DNA from: Osmia lignaria lignaria
Taxonomy: Eukaryota > Arthropoda > Insecta > Hymenoptera > Megachilidae
DNA: 64,000 nt
Direction of reading: 5' to 3'
Assembly: GCF_051020975.1 (NCBI RefSeq)
Contig: NC_135041.1
Location: 8,506,256 to 8,570,255, forward strand
Of this stretch, positions 17,752 to 29,650 are shown piece by piece. Position 1 is the first letter of the stretch; each line of letters starts with the position of its first letter. Under the pieces are notes generated by a model that ran no database searches, was not told the DNA's origin, and saw only the letters and a list, made by a program, of their open reading frames with translations. The position numbers and the translations under genes were made by a program.

Positions 17752-19005
17752 TCAGTAATTATTTGTAACATTTAAAATTTCCTCAGTAGCTACAGCAGTC
17801 TCTTCAACAATTTCACTTAATGATGTATTTATTTTGCTTATTTCCTTTGGTATACTTGCATTACATATTTCTTCCTTTGCTTGCAGAAACTGAAAATCCG
17901 TTTAGAATAAAAAGGGATTAGCATAGGTAAAAATATTATGTTAATTATTTTATAACAGAAATATATGAAAATATAAAACCTGTGTTAAAGATAAAAAATT
18001 AGAATATATGTTTTCTATATCAGCATCCATGGAATACAAATTACTTCTTGTACTTTTTGTTTTAAGCATTGGCCATGATCCAATATTTGAAAAAGCTTCT
18101 ATGAAATTTTCTTTCTCTGTGTTAAATATTGAAGTTTGCTCTTCCTCATTGTTCTCTTCTCTTTTAATCTGTCGTATTAAAATTTATACTTTTATGTACT
18201 CCCAAAAATAGTTTTAAATGAAATTTTTACCTCTGTCGGATGTTCTTCTAGATGTTCCTTTTCTAATTTACAACTGGAAGATTCATCCAACTGCTTTTGT
18301 AAATTATCAAAATACTCCAGAGCTTCAGAATAACTTAACTTTGGTTTAACAATAGATGTTAGTGCACTTAGATCTTCATTAATATAGACCTAATTCAAAA
18401 TATTATTATATGTATATACTTAAACTAAATATTGTGTATATTTATATTCAAACTTCTTAAAGACTTTTACATACATTTAATATATCATCAATGGATTCTT
18501 TTTCTTCATACTCAATATCAGATGATTCAATAAACATACACTTTATAAAATCTAATAATAATCTTAAAGTAGAAAGTTCATCTTCCAACTTACAATTTCC
18601 CTATAAAATAAGTTTTATTGTTTTTCTATGTAAATAATTTAAAAGAGCTTAAATATAACCAGTAACATACCAGTAATAAATTTTTGTCAGTGCAAATTCC
18701 AATTTCAGAATAACATTTGAATAATTCCGCTAAAAAATATAATAAAATATTTGTCATAAAATGTAATGTATTTGTTTATTGATAATGTAAAAGATACCTT
18801 CTAAAATATCGCCTTTTAATTTTTGTAATTTAGTAGCTATTTCCGGAGATTTCTCAGTCAAAATCCAAGATAATAATGAAATTCTACTTTCTCCACTAAG
18901 AATCATTGAATATACATTTTGAGCTACTGTTGTTGTAATTTTAGGATATCGTATTTTTACTAAAGTATTATAAATATCCGACATTAATTCTTCTGTGTTA
19001 TTCAT
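17752..19005 (-). CDS. Probable HAUS augmin-like complex subunit 7, 6 exons
   Basis: In the known family, augmin binds spindle microtubules and recruits gamma-tubulin for branching nucleation. Exons in coding order: 18798-19005, 18671-18729, 18475-18600, 18231-18389, 17980-18168, 17752-17889; all GT..AG and in phase, giving a 292-aa acidic, helix-rich protein. The N-terminal block (NVYSMILSGESRISLLSWIL, then SPEIATKLQKLKGDILE) resembles the HAUS7 start, where a short helical region with a Leu-x-Trp core precedes coiled coil. The middle (LRLLLDFIKCMF..) and the C-terminal half look like coiled coil. It is shorter than human HAUS7 (about 368 aa). The gene model is strong; the name is a pattern match without a diagnostic catalytic motif. 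Another spindle or coiled-coil protein is possible. Confidence 0.6.
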
Positions 19006-19879
19006 TGTTGAAGTAATCTGTTTTTGTATATATCACTTTTTGTATTTTATTTCTCAACTTACTTATAATTCTAATTTTTACAACAAACAGTTACTTCTCA
19101 TTTTAATTTTTGTAGCATGTTGTAACATTAACTATACAATGAACTCAGAAAGATGACAAGATAATATGTATCTATACCGCAGTTCACCAGAGTCCATAAC
19201 TGCGAAAAGACCAGTTTTCGTTCTTCGCGCATCTCTAGTACGCATCTTCGCCCTGATTGGCGATACTCCCAAACGAAGTGGAAAGCGATTAGCAGAGAGC
19301 TCGCTGCGTTCCCCCACCATTTTCCAACCTGCGCGTCGCAGTTATGGACTCTGGTGAACTGCGGTATACAAACGAAGGGTGGAAGGTAGAATAATTTTGT
19401 ATTTACTTATTTCTTGTTAACTATTTATGCTCATAATTTATATATGTATCTAATAGTATCAATGTAAAAGCATCGCTTTTTAAAGTTAGGTTATGTACTG
19501 CACAAACTATACATATGTATATATAGTACTGCAAAACTATATTATTAATAAATCTTTATTTTGTTACTTCTATTACTCATAAAAGAGTATTTATCTATCA
19601 GTTTATTTCTTCCGGGATTACAGCAATTACAAAATATTTTAAAAAGTTATCAGGTTACTTCTTACATAATGTACACATTAATAACTTCAAAAAAAATGAA
19701 AAATTATAGAAATAGTTTCCAGTACCTTTTCGACACTCGTCTCACTTTATTGCCTTTGCCATGGCACGCTTTACACATTCATTCTGCAAATTAAGTTATT
19801 TAACTTTCATAATTCAAATTTACACATTTTATGTAAATTGTTCTTATACATCATAATTAACTATATACATTTTAAACTA
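19006..19879. other. Intergenic region between the HAUS7-like gene and MED12
   Basis: It holds the HAUS7-like promoter, inverted-repeat copy B (19177-19364) and the MED12 3' UTR. A minus-strand AATAAA at 19746-19751 lies about 130 bp past the MED12 stop. No other gene is seen. Confidence 0.6.
19177..19364 (+). mobile_element. 188-bp inverted-repeat (MITE-like) element, copy B
   Basis: Same length, orientation and ends as the copy at 6097-6284, with about seven substitutions over 188 bp by eye (roughly 96% identity). TATA flanks both ends (19173-19176, 19365-19368). It sits upstream of the HAUS7-like gene start. Confidence 0.82.
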
Positions 19880-21246
19880 CTAATAAGGCGGCGGCTGATG
19901 TTGATAATGTTGCGGTGGTTGACTTAAGTGCCGCTGTAAATGCGTCACTAGTTGAGGAGTTGGTTGTTGTCCACCAGCATTGCCCTGTTGCTGCTGCTGC
20001 TGTTGTACTTGTTGTTGCTGTGCTTGCTGCTGCTGTTGTTGCATTGCAAGCATTTGTTGTCTCATGCGCTGCTGATTTATTGCCTGTTGCTTTAATCAAA
20101 ATGATCACATTACACATTAATTTATAGTATATTACATAACCACAGTTTTACAACCTGCCTGTTGTTAATTTTGTTGTATTGATATACAGCGATTTTAACA
20201 ACTAATCTAACGAGCTTACTTGTTGGAACTGTTGATTTTGTTGCAACCCAACGCTGGCAGTACCTACTCCTGTCACCCCAACTGTACCAGGTTTTCCACT
20301 AGTTTGTCTGTAAGGTGGTGCTGGCTGATTTTGAACACCGCCGGCCATTGGACCCATTGTATTCATAGTAACATTTGGAGCCTGAAATACAATATAATAT
20401 TATAATACAATAGTTATTTTTCTTTTTTTTTCTTTAAGTAGTACCTGAAGGTATGGTGGCCTGGTAGCTCCAGGTTGTAATCTTTGTGGAATATATTCTT
20501 GTCCTCTTTGAGGTCCCATTATTTGTTGTTGATTGGTAAACATCATGTTCTGTTGTTGATTCATTAAACCCTGTTGCTGTTGCTGCTGTTGCAATAATTG
20601 TTGTTGCTGCTGTGCTTGTTGAGGTGCTTGCTGTTGTTGTTGCTGCTGTTGTTGCTGCGGTATCATTTGCTGACCTCCATATCCTGCATAATTTTGATTC
20701 ATTCCTACAAAAAAATATTGTATATAAAAGATCCGAATAGTTCCTATGCAAGAAAATAAATTGTAAATGATAATTACCTTGTTGCATTCCAGTGTAAATT
20801 CCTTGTTGCTGTGGCTGTTGTTGTTGCTGTTGCGAAGCGAACATTCCCTGTTGCGGATTGATGTTTGGAGCTCCATGCTGGGCTCTTAATTGCTGCCTGA
20901 TAAATTGTTGTCTTTGCATACCTTGGAAACCTGATCCACCGACAGGTGCAGCATTTGGTTGTTGCTGAGAACTTATTAACTGATTATTCGGTAATCGTAA
21001 ACGTAACATATGAGAAAGAGCCTGTTTTGACTGATTGTTCATGCCAGGTCTATCATATCTTGGTCCAACTGGAGTTGGTGGTAATTGCTGACCGTATCCA
21101 TATTGTTGTGCTGGCGCGTGAGTTTGTTGATTAGCATACCATGCTTGCTGATGTTGAGGTGGTTGACCAGTAAACATTCCAGGTTGTTGAGAAACAGGTA
21201 CTTGTTGATTTCCAAATGCTATCTGTTGTAATTGGTTTGCTGGTTG
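19880..21246 (-). repeat. CAG/CAA-rich coding repeat (poly-Gln tracts of MED12)
   Basis: Four exons encode Gln-rich sequence. The longest runs are near 19985-20045, 20570-20660 and 20810-20835 (minus strand, mixed CAG/CAA). Mixed codons usually slow repeat expansion. The MED12 C-terminus is Gln-rich in most animals, so this is conserved character. Confidence 0.85.
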
Positions 21247-24200
21247 CTACATAACATACGCATAACATTGAAAAAAAAAACTGAAAATGCATAATTCAAT
21301 AAATATTGAAATTTAGTAAGAACCTGAATTTGTTGCGATACAGGTGTAGTAGGCGTAGCTGCTCCTTTATTTCTCCTGTGCCTTTTAGATTTCATAGCTT
21401 TCCCTTTGCCATTGGTAACAGCAGTACCGATTGCATTACCACCAACGCTACTTGGTACTCTTCCAGGAGAATCAATACTCATTGGAGTATCAGCCTTTCC
21501 AGGCTCAGATTCCTTTTTGTCTGGCTCTAAATCTTCTGCGGGTAACGGTGGTGGATCTAAATAATGGCTAGGTGGTCTAATCTGACTGTGAGTATGGTAA
21601 CGTAGAAGCTTATGCGCATTTTGGTACGTGAGAGGTTTACGTTCCAATCTGACTGCTCTAAACCAAGCCCAAGATATTGGTGCTGGATTTTTATGACCTT
21701 CCAGTACTTCCCAAGCAGATACCCTTTGAGAATCACACACTTGCAAGCCCTGTTTTTTATCGATACTGTCGAATCCAGCTATCTTATTGCCCTTCGTGTC
21801 TGTTAGACATCCGACTGGTTCACACGTAATGACTTCCATCGTCAATTTCGGTAAAGGTAACAATTGTCTAACGTATTTAATACTTGGAGAATTTCTATCA
21901 CCAAGTTCTTTTTTTAATTTTTTCATCAAATTTTGATAATGTTTCTTATTCTCATCTTTTTCAGATTGTGAATCGGAGACTAGGGTAGAGTGTATTAGGG
22001 TTGCTAACATATCTATGACAGTAGTGAATAATTCAAAATTATTATTTAAATCTATAACGCCGTAGCTAACTAATTGAACTAAGAGAATAGCCCAGTCAGT
22101 GGTAGCAGTTGTATTCCTTTGTATCGTGTCGAAAACTCCACCAACAAGACTAAATCTTAATTGTAATGCATCCTGTAACACCTCTCTAGTTTTAGGATCT
22201 TCAGTAGCAAAGTTTTTCTCTTCTTTAGTAATATTCAAAAACTGCGTCAGCTGTGAATGTAGTGACATTAGTAAACCTTCCCTTTGATCATCTTGGCCTT
22301 TAAGACAAGTTAGTACTAGCGAGAGGAATGGTTGATGATTGAAGAGCGACGGTGATTTTGATCTACTTCTTTCACGACCGGCAGCTGTTTTCGACCAATT
22401 ACCAGATTCCAGTACTTGACCAGCTACTTTGAGAACTCGACCTTGCACCGCACTTGGTAACTTTGAAACAAGCGGCGCAACTAACCATATGGAACCAGAT
22501 CTTTTGTCTGATTTACTGGACATTGTATTTAATTGGAAAACGTCGATTGCAGCTTTAGCGACAGTATCTAACCACTGTGAAAGGTCGCTCGATCCTGGGG
22601 GAAACTGTTTGTACATAAGTTGCAAATCGAGCCACGACATTCTTAAGCTCCATTGCTCTAGATTTTCCAAGATGTTCGTTATGTGAGTTTTTTGGTCGAT
22701 AAATGCGTCTATGGAAGTCTCTGGATAACAGATCATATGGAGTAATCGTTGAGCTTGCCGAGGCGTTAACATATTATCAAGTAACATGTCAGGATGACAA
22801 AGTTCTTCTGGATTTTGTAAACACCTCTCTAGTACCCATTCTTGGCTACAGATTTGTCTTAAAACGTGCTGTGCGAAATCTGATAATCCTTTAACATTTT
22901 CGGTAGTCATTCCAGCACTGCTATTAGACGAAGACATCGCTAAGTCAAGTCCTAAGTCATCGCCACCTCCTAGAATGTCACTGGTACCTAAGATATGACT
23001 GATAGATAATTCACTTGATCCACCAGTGTTCACACCAACACCAACACCAACACTAGCTGGTCCACCTGCTTTGTTAGAATGATTCATCGGTACGTCTGGT
23101 TTCTTTGGCGGTTGCTTACCGGCTGTTGCATCAGCAACAACGAGGATAGCTTTAAGAACTGCTAACACCGGACCAACTCTGATGTTGTTATGAGCAGCTG
23201 CCAGTAAGTGTCTATCACAACTTAATTTTATACTGTAACCCCTGGAGTTTCCATTCGGTAAGGGGTGAGGGCTTGTACTCACAGAATACAAAGCTGGTTG
23301 AGGACATTCGACTGTTTTAAAAAGACGTAAAAGCAAATGACACGTTAAACGTGCTCCAGCTTCAGCTTCCATGTCTGCGTCTCCACGACCCTCGTTACAA
23401 GCTTTAACTAAGGATGGCAGTGCTATGTGCACAACAAAATCTTCTAAAGAAAAGCAGTGTCTTGCTGCAAAAATAAAATACTATTAAAAGGCAGACCTAT
23501 CCTGGTTCCTCCATAGTTACACCAATGATTGTAACATAAAATTATTATCAAACATAAAATACTTACCAATTAAAATTGATGTGAACACAGCTAGAGAATT
23601 GTGTATGCTTAAATCTTGTACATCAACTTGATTTAGAACATCAATATAAAATGCAGAACTGCCCGAAGAACAACAGAGTGCCATAAGGACACCTAGCCAC
23701 TCGGCATTAAGAGCATTGCAACAAGCTGTTAATTCTGCGCACGTTATCGCAATATCGTTTAGTTTATCATTATCTGTTTCACTACAAACTGCAACAATTG
23801 CGTTGCAAACAAAACTATAACGATTCGCCGGTGTCTCGTTTAATTGTCTAGCCCATTGTGGTTCGATTTTTCCTCCCCGCCTTGGGCTAGTAAAAACATC
23901 CACCATAAATTGTGAATTATATACATGACTCGATGTAGTCGGTTGCAACGTACTGTAAAGGGCTGTTCGAATTTTAGGATAAGCATTACTAAATGCTTCT
24001 ACTCCGTGCGGCTTTGTTTTTAACAAAGAACAAGACGAGTATAAATCGTACAGATGCGCTAATACACATCGTTCAGCAGAACTGCAATCGCTAGGATTTG
24101 ATACGTGTTTCACAACTTTACAAAGTAAATCAAATACTGCCGTTGTTTGTTCTGGAGACACTGAAAAAGAATGAAATCAAGTGTAGTTATTGTTTATAAA

Positions 24201-27200
24201 ATTTGAAAATTTGTTTCAATTTCACCTGTCAATACTTACACAATAAACAACAATGATATCTTCTTAATACGCCTACAACATACAGACTTAAACTGGTAGT
24301 ATAACTTCTAACAAGCTGACTATTTCTAACCGTTAATTGTGCTTCAACTTCGGGTAATTCCTTTAATATCTGAATACAAACGTCTATCAAACCATATATA
24401 TTTAGAGCTAGTTCCATCAGGTCGAACAAAAAGGCTACATGTTCTTGCACTGGTAAATAAGACGACCCAGCCAATGCAAATGTATTTAACATTTCAATAA
24501 CCTGAGTGGCGCACTGCCATGTTACTACATGCTGATCAAAATAACTTAGATTCTGAAACTTTAAGGTGATCGCCTCAAAGTTAAATTCACTACGGGAATG
24601 TTTTTTTACTTTTCCACCTTCTGCAACATCGATACTAAACTTCTTTCCAAACAATTTACACACTTCTTTTGTCATCTTTTTAACAATGTGCCTAGCCTCG
24701 TCTCTAACACGACCTACTCCATATAATAGTACGTGTCGTTGATTACAATCATGTTGACTGCACGTTTCATCCTTTAAACATGACGATGAAAGATTTATAG
24801 TACATTTCATTGTATCGTTAAATTTGTATTATATATTAAATTTTGACAATTACCTGAGGTAATGGAAAATGCGTTGTGTATAATAAATGTCTACTATGAC
24901 TCGATGGCATTTTAGAATCTAATCCCTCTTGGGTTCCATGTCCAGCTAATGCATCTTCTTTAGGACTGTCAGGGGCATCCATACTATTCTGTTGATCTTC
25001 TTTAATATGTTGTAACAACTTGTCTAAATCGTCATCAATTTTACTATCGTCGTAATCCATTGTACGTCCGTGATCTGTTACTTCTAACTTCGTTGGTTTT
25101 AAATCTATTCCTGGAAACAGGCTGTCTTCGTCAATTGGTTCCCGATTACTCGGTGTTCCGGGTTTGCTAGCCGCAGGACCTAAATAAAACAAGATGAAAC
25201 TGAGAGAAAATTTAAAATATTAATTAAGAAGATTATAGTGTACCATACCTTGTATAAGGTCTCCTCTAGAAATAAGTGTACACATGTAAGCGTCATGTGA
25301 AAAAACATCATGCCTAATTAATTCTGAAAATAAGTGAACCAAATTCGTAAACTGAACTTTTGATTGAGTTGTGGTATTATCTAGTACCGGCGCATCCATG
25401 TCCAAAAATTTCATGAGTAATGGTTGAAATATCGGAAGCACAGGCGGACTTCCGTTACTACAGATGCTATCTTTATCATCATTATCATTTGTTTCTCCGG
25501 TAACTTCGCTTTGTCTTTTCTCAAGTAATTTCGCAACTGCCATCGCTCTATGTTCTCCCCATCGTTCAGCGCTTACAGCCCACTCGCATAAGATTTCAAC
25601 TACAGCGGAATCTTGTTGCGGATTGTATTCCGGTTTTGTCTCTCGTTCATTGGTGGTATCTTTTGGCGGTGATGTAAATATTTTACCATATAAAGTATCT
25701 AACGAGTTGGTAGAATCCATTCTATCAAAGCTATGCCGATCTAAAGCATCTAACGCAGCCAATACTTTAGTCGTTGTTATACCAGCGCTACTTTGCTGCC
25801 ATTTATCGCACGACCATTTCCCTTCAGCAGCTTGAGATCTTGCTCGAATGTTTTCTTGAGCGACTTTTAGCTGTTTTAGTGTAGGATTAGTTGTAGTTGC
25901 GGGTGGAGATGGTAAAGTTGTCGGAGGACACGGTAAATAATCCAACGGGGAACCATTTAATACTGATGGAGCTTTTCCTTCGCCGACGCTATTCCACACT
26001 AATGCTGTGGGACATTCTAAAGTAATAACCTAAACAATAACCAATTTGTTCATGTAGTATGTTAATAAAATAAATTATGACATCTGTTACGCAACAAAAA
26101 TTTGTTACCTGTATTATTGTTGATAAACTATAAATCACATCTCTGTGATGCGGACATGACAAATAGTCGTTAAAAGCAGCAGTTAATGGATTTTGTACGT
26201 GACTAGCAGTGGCAGTGTCTTTTCCACCATTAACTTCGCTTTTAGTTATGGACGGACTTTGCGGATTGCCATTAGTTTCTACATTACTACACATATGCGC
26301 CAATTTACGACAACACAGATACGCCAAACGTCTGGCTAATAATTCAGACTGCACAAATTCTTCTAAATATTGTAGCGCTAGTGGCAACAGAAGTTTTAAA
26401 ATACCATCCTCTAAAGGAGAAGATTTAATTTTGTCTAATAATTCTAAAATCCATTGTAATAATTCTTGCCTATCTAGTAATCCCTCTTCAAACATGTACT
26501 TTGCCAATTGTACACAATAATGCCATTGTTTCAATGCTAATTTATGTTCTTCGTTCATGACATTTCCTGTTGTCACTTGATTACTTGAATTTGGTGTAGC
26601 TGGCTGATTATTAACAACTCCATTATTATTAGTAGTATTATTATTAACATTACTGTTACTGTTGTTGTTACTGTTGTTGCTTCCAGTACCATTGCTATTA
26701 CAGGAATTATTTGCTATACCATTGTTGCTAATGCTATTCGTTATATAATTATTTAAATAATAATATTCCTGTAGTTTTGAAAGTTGATCTTTTAAGAACT
26801 TTATGAGGGTTCCTGTCCATTCTAAATGAAGGAGCAAAGAAATATTATTAATTAAAACTATGATATATATACATATTAATTCTCATACTTCTTGCTATGA
26901 TGTATTTTGCATGTACTACAAATCCTTAAATTATGAATTTATTTACCTGTAGTTGGATCAGGCAGCTGCCTCTTTTTTATTTTGGCTTCAGAAACTGCTA
27001 CTGTATAAGCAGAACTAAGTTTAATGAACCAGGCTGCTCTGAGCATCGGTACTTGATACTCGCAAAGCATCATAAATATTTCTTCCTTTTTATTAAAGTT
27101 AGGAGCTTTCTTTGCAAGAGCTATTAATGGTTTACAACCAGACAGATCTTTAAACCATGCCTCTATGCCATTTTTAGTTCTTGCAGTTACTGGCCAGAAG

Positions 27201-27490
27201 TTATCCTTAGGATTGATCTGTTGCCTCTTTCTTCCTGTGTCCGGCATGGTAGAGAGCTCTTCCTTTTTTGCAAGAATTGCATTGAAATACGCTCCCACTT
27301 TAGCAGCGGTGACATTACAATGTCTTGCTGTCCCAAATTCATCTGATAACTGAGGCATCGTTGCAAAGCCATGTTTGACGTTTATAGAACTGAGTTCGTC
27401 CTCTTTCTGTTTGGGTTCTTGAGGATAGACGTCAGGCGGCCCTAATCTAGGCCGTTTTAGTGGCCGTTTTTCATACAATATTCCCATCAT
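19880..27490 (-). CDS. kto: Mediator complex subunit 12 (MED12 / kohtalo), complete, 11 exons
   Basis: Subunit of the Mediator CDK8 kinase module; it activates CDK8/Cyclin C and relays signalling to RNA polymerase II in the nucleus. Exons in coding order: 26947-27490, 26109-26821, 25249-26029, 24854-25179, 24240-24771, 23567-24160, 21324-23464, 20778-21246, 20445-20704, 20220-20381, 19880-20089; 2243 aa (human about 2177). The N-terminus carries the MED12 block RPLKRPRLGPPDVYPQ, followed by KQKEDEL; the CDK8-activating segment lies in this region. The Leu-rich LCEWAVS and LISRGDL blocks are in exon 3, AERCVLAHLYDLY in exon 6 and the long PQL region in exon 7. Exons 8-11 form a Gln-rich C-terminus. 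An Asn/Ser/Gly-rich linker in exon 2 (about 26590-26740) interrupts the conserved block. Two tandem ATGs compete (27490, 27487); I took the first. Confidence 0.96.
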
Positions 27491-28401
27491 GGTATAAGGA
27501 AATGATCAGAATCAGAATCATAATAAAAAAAAGAACACTTCAAAATTTATAAACTCATTTTTTAAAGTTCCTTACGAGATATAACCTGCGTTAATGACAT
27601 ATTTACAATTACCCAACACCGTAAACGGTAACGCAACGACAGAATGCGACAGAACCACTATGCGTATAGACTAGACTTCCAGGTGGCGCGTTGAAGGCGT
27701 AAAAATGTGTCCGGGTAACTATACTTTAAGTTATCGTATTTATTCATTACAGTAAATTAATCTGAATGAACCAAACAAGTAGCTGCATATCTCAACATTC
27801 TCAAAATATAACGTAATATTAGTATATACAACTGTAATGCTTTTTAACAGTTTAAGAATTTATGTTCATACTATGCATAAATACCATTAAATGAGGAAAT
27901 TGTTAACATTTTTAAATAAACAGAATTTGTAAAGCAAAGTAAACTATTTTTACATTTAATTTGTTGGGAAATATGATTGTTAATTCTTTCTAGTATATAT
28001 TTTAAATTGTCTAATACCAACTATAGCAGAAGCTGAGCTCATACAATGTTGCAACTCCCTAAACCTCGGATTATTCACACGACAACTAAGTTGCTGGCTC
28101 GAAATCTCAGATTTTTCATTGGACAACAATACTATTAAGCCCGATACCTCAAATTTCTCATTTAGCAACAATGTTGCGAACAATTAACTCTCGGAATGCG
28201 TGTAGCAACAATGTTGCAAGTCCCTTTAAGGAAAATGGTAGTCTAAATTCAATTGGCTTATTTGTTACATCTAAACTGTTCGATCAGACGAATCAGTCTC
28301 CCACATCTAATTTTATTTCATTTTCTTCTATCTCCAATGTAAAAAATTGGACTTGGACCGCCATTTTCCCTATAGGGACGCCGAGCGTCATCGAAAGTAT
28401 A

Positions 28402-28757
28402 TCCCAGTTCACCAGAGTCCATAACTGCGACGCGCAGGTGGGGGAACTTAGCGAGCCTCGAACTCCCACTCCGCTAGTCGCTTAAACCGCGAGTTTAATA
28501 TACAGGATGAAACAATAGTACGGTTGAATAGGAAGAATACAGAATGATACACGTGAGTAAAAAACCGTGCTACCCATTATACACTCCAAATGATGCACTT
28601 TCGCGTAGATGCACCGCATGGAGGCGCCACAGCGACATTGCGCAAGCGTATGGAAGTGGGAATATCGCCAATCAGGGCGAAGATGCGTACTGGAGATGCG
28701 CGAAGAACGAAAACTGGTCTTTTCGCAGTTATGGACTCTGACTCTGATGAACTGCAA
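28402..28757 (-). mobile_element. Inverted-repeat element copy C, longer and reversed
   Basis: The ends match the family at 6097 and 19177 and TATA flanks both (28398-28401, 28758-28761). Orientation is reversed: 28661-28735 is the reverse complement of the left part of copy A. It is 356 bp because about 170 bp of unrelated interior is present. The right repeat carries a small internal duplication (gactctgactctgatgaac). It is either an older, longer relative or a copy with an internal insertion. Confidence 0.7.
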
Positions 28758-28763
28758 TATATG

Positions 28764-28798
28764 TACATACATACATACATACATACATACATACATAC
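28764..28798 (+). repeat. (TACA)n microsatellite
   Basis: About nine tandem TACA units directly abut the right end of inverted-repeat copy C, suggesting microsatellite growth from the element's TATA-flanked edge. Confidence 0.9.
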
Positions 28799-29251
28799 TA
28801 TGTACATATGCATGTGTTTGCTGACAACCAAGTTGGTCAAATTGATACTAGTTCAATAAAATTCCTAGAAATTAATCATAGTTACTCGTAAATCGAATTG
28901 TAAGAATTATTCGTTATTTGAAGCTTCTTGCTTAGTATTTCGTTTTAATTTATCTTTCTAAATGTTCGGGTGAAAAAAATCAGTTAAATGTTTAGTTTTA
29001 AATTTAAGTGTTAATTTTTAAGACTTGTGATAACTGTTTATAAACGGTGACATACGTAGTGACTAATAGAAGCGTTTGTCTACTTGTTGTGCCGATAAAA
29101 GCTAAATTATTTTCCATATTTCAGAATTAAATAACAAATGTAAATCATTTGATTGATATCCTTTATTCCGGTAGTTTCCAAACGCGTGTAATAGCAAATA
29201 TGAACTGTTACTAATCTAAGAAAAAATAAATTTGGTAAGTATATATCTTAA

Positions 29252-29450
29252 CCCTTTCGACCAGCGTTTTTCCTGTTTGGATTTTATCTTTTTTGTTTTA
29301 TTGCCTAGCTAAAGATTATCCTACACGTTACTATGTTGTTTACTGTCATAGTTGTCAATCAAAGATAGTAGTATATAGTCAAATAAAAAAACATACAATA
29401 ATGCATACATGTGGCACGTATTGTCATTGACACAGAAAGGGTCAAAAGGG
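29252..29450. mobile_element. piggyBac-type MITE, 199 bp, with TTAA duplications
   Basis: TTAA at 29248-29251 and 29451-29454 brackets ends ccctttcgacc and, inverted, ccctttTgacc (10 of 11 identical). TTAA target sites with CCC-starting termini are the piggyBac hallmark. It has no coding capacity and lies about 200 bp upstream of the Daxx start codon. Confidence 0.72.
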
Positions 29451-29650
29451 TTAAAAGGAAAGAAAAATGACGTATAGAATATAAATAAATATATCATTGG
29501 ACATTACTGAGGTTCAATAATTGATGTGAGCAGTAAAATATTATTATATTCCATTGTATTAATAATTGCTGGCAAATTTCAGAGAGCTGGTAAAAGGATA
29601 TTATATGCTGTACTTTAATTTAATTATTTCATTAAAACAATATAATAAAC

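Larger units (their letters stand above)
27491..29650. other. Divergent region between MED12 and Daxx
   Basis: It contains the MED12 promoter and leader (a GC-richer patch near 27600-27710), inverted-repeat copy C (28402-28757), a TACA microsatellite and a piggyBac-type MITE (29252-29450). A possible Daxx leader intron may end near 29582 (tttcag). No additional gene is supported. Confidence 0.55.

Noticed and set aside
19915..20127. Plus-strand frames opposite the MED12 poly-Gln exons
   Set aside because: Antisense of CAG/CAA repeats gives open Leu/Val/Ala-rich frames; these are shadows.
28482..28859. Several open frames around 28480-28860
   Set aside because: They are formed by inverted-repeat copy C and the TACA microsatellite.
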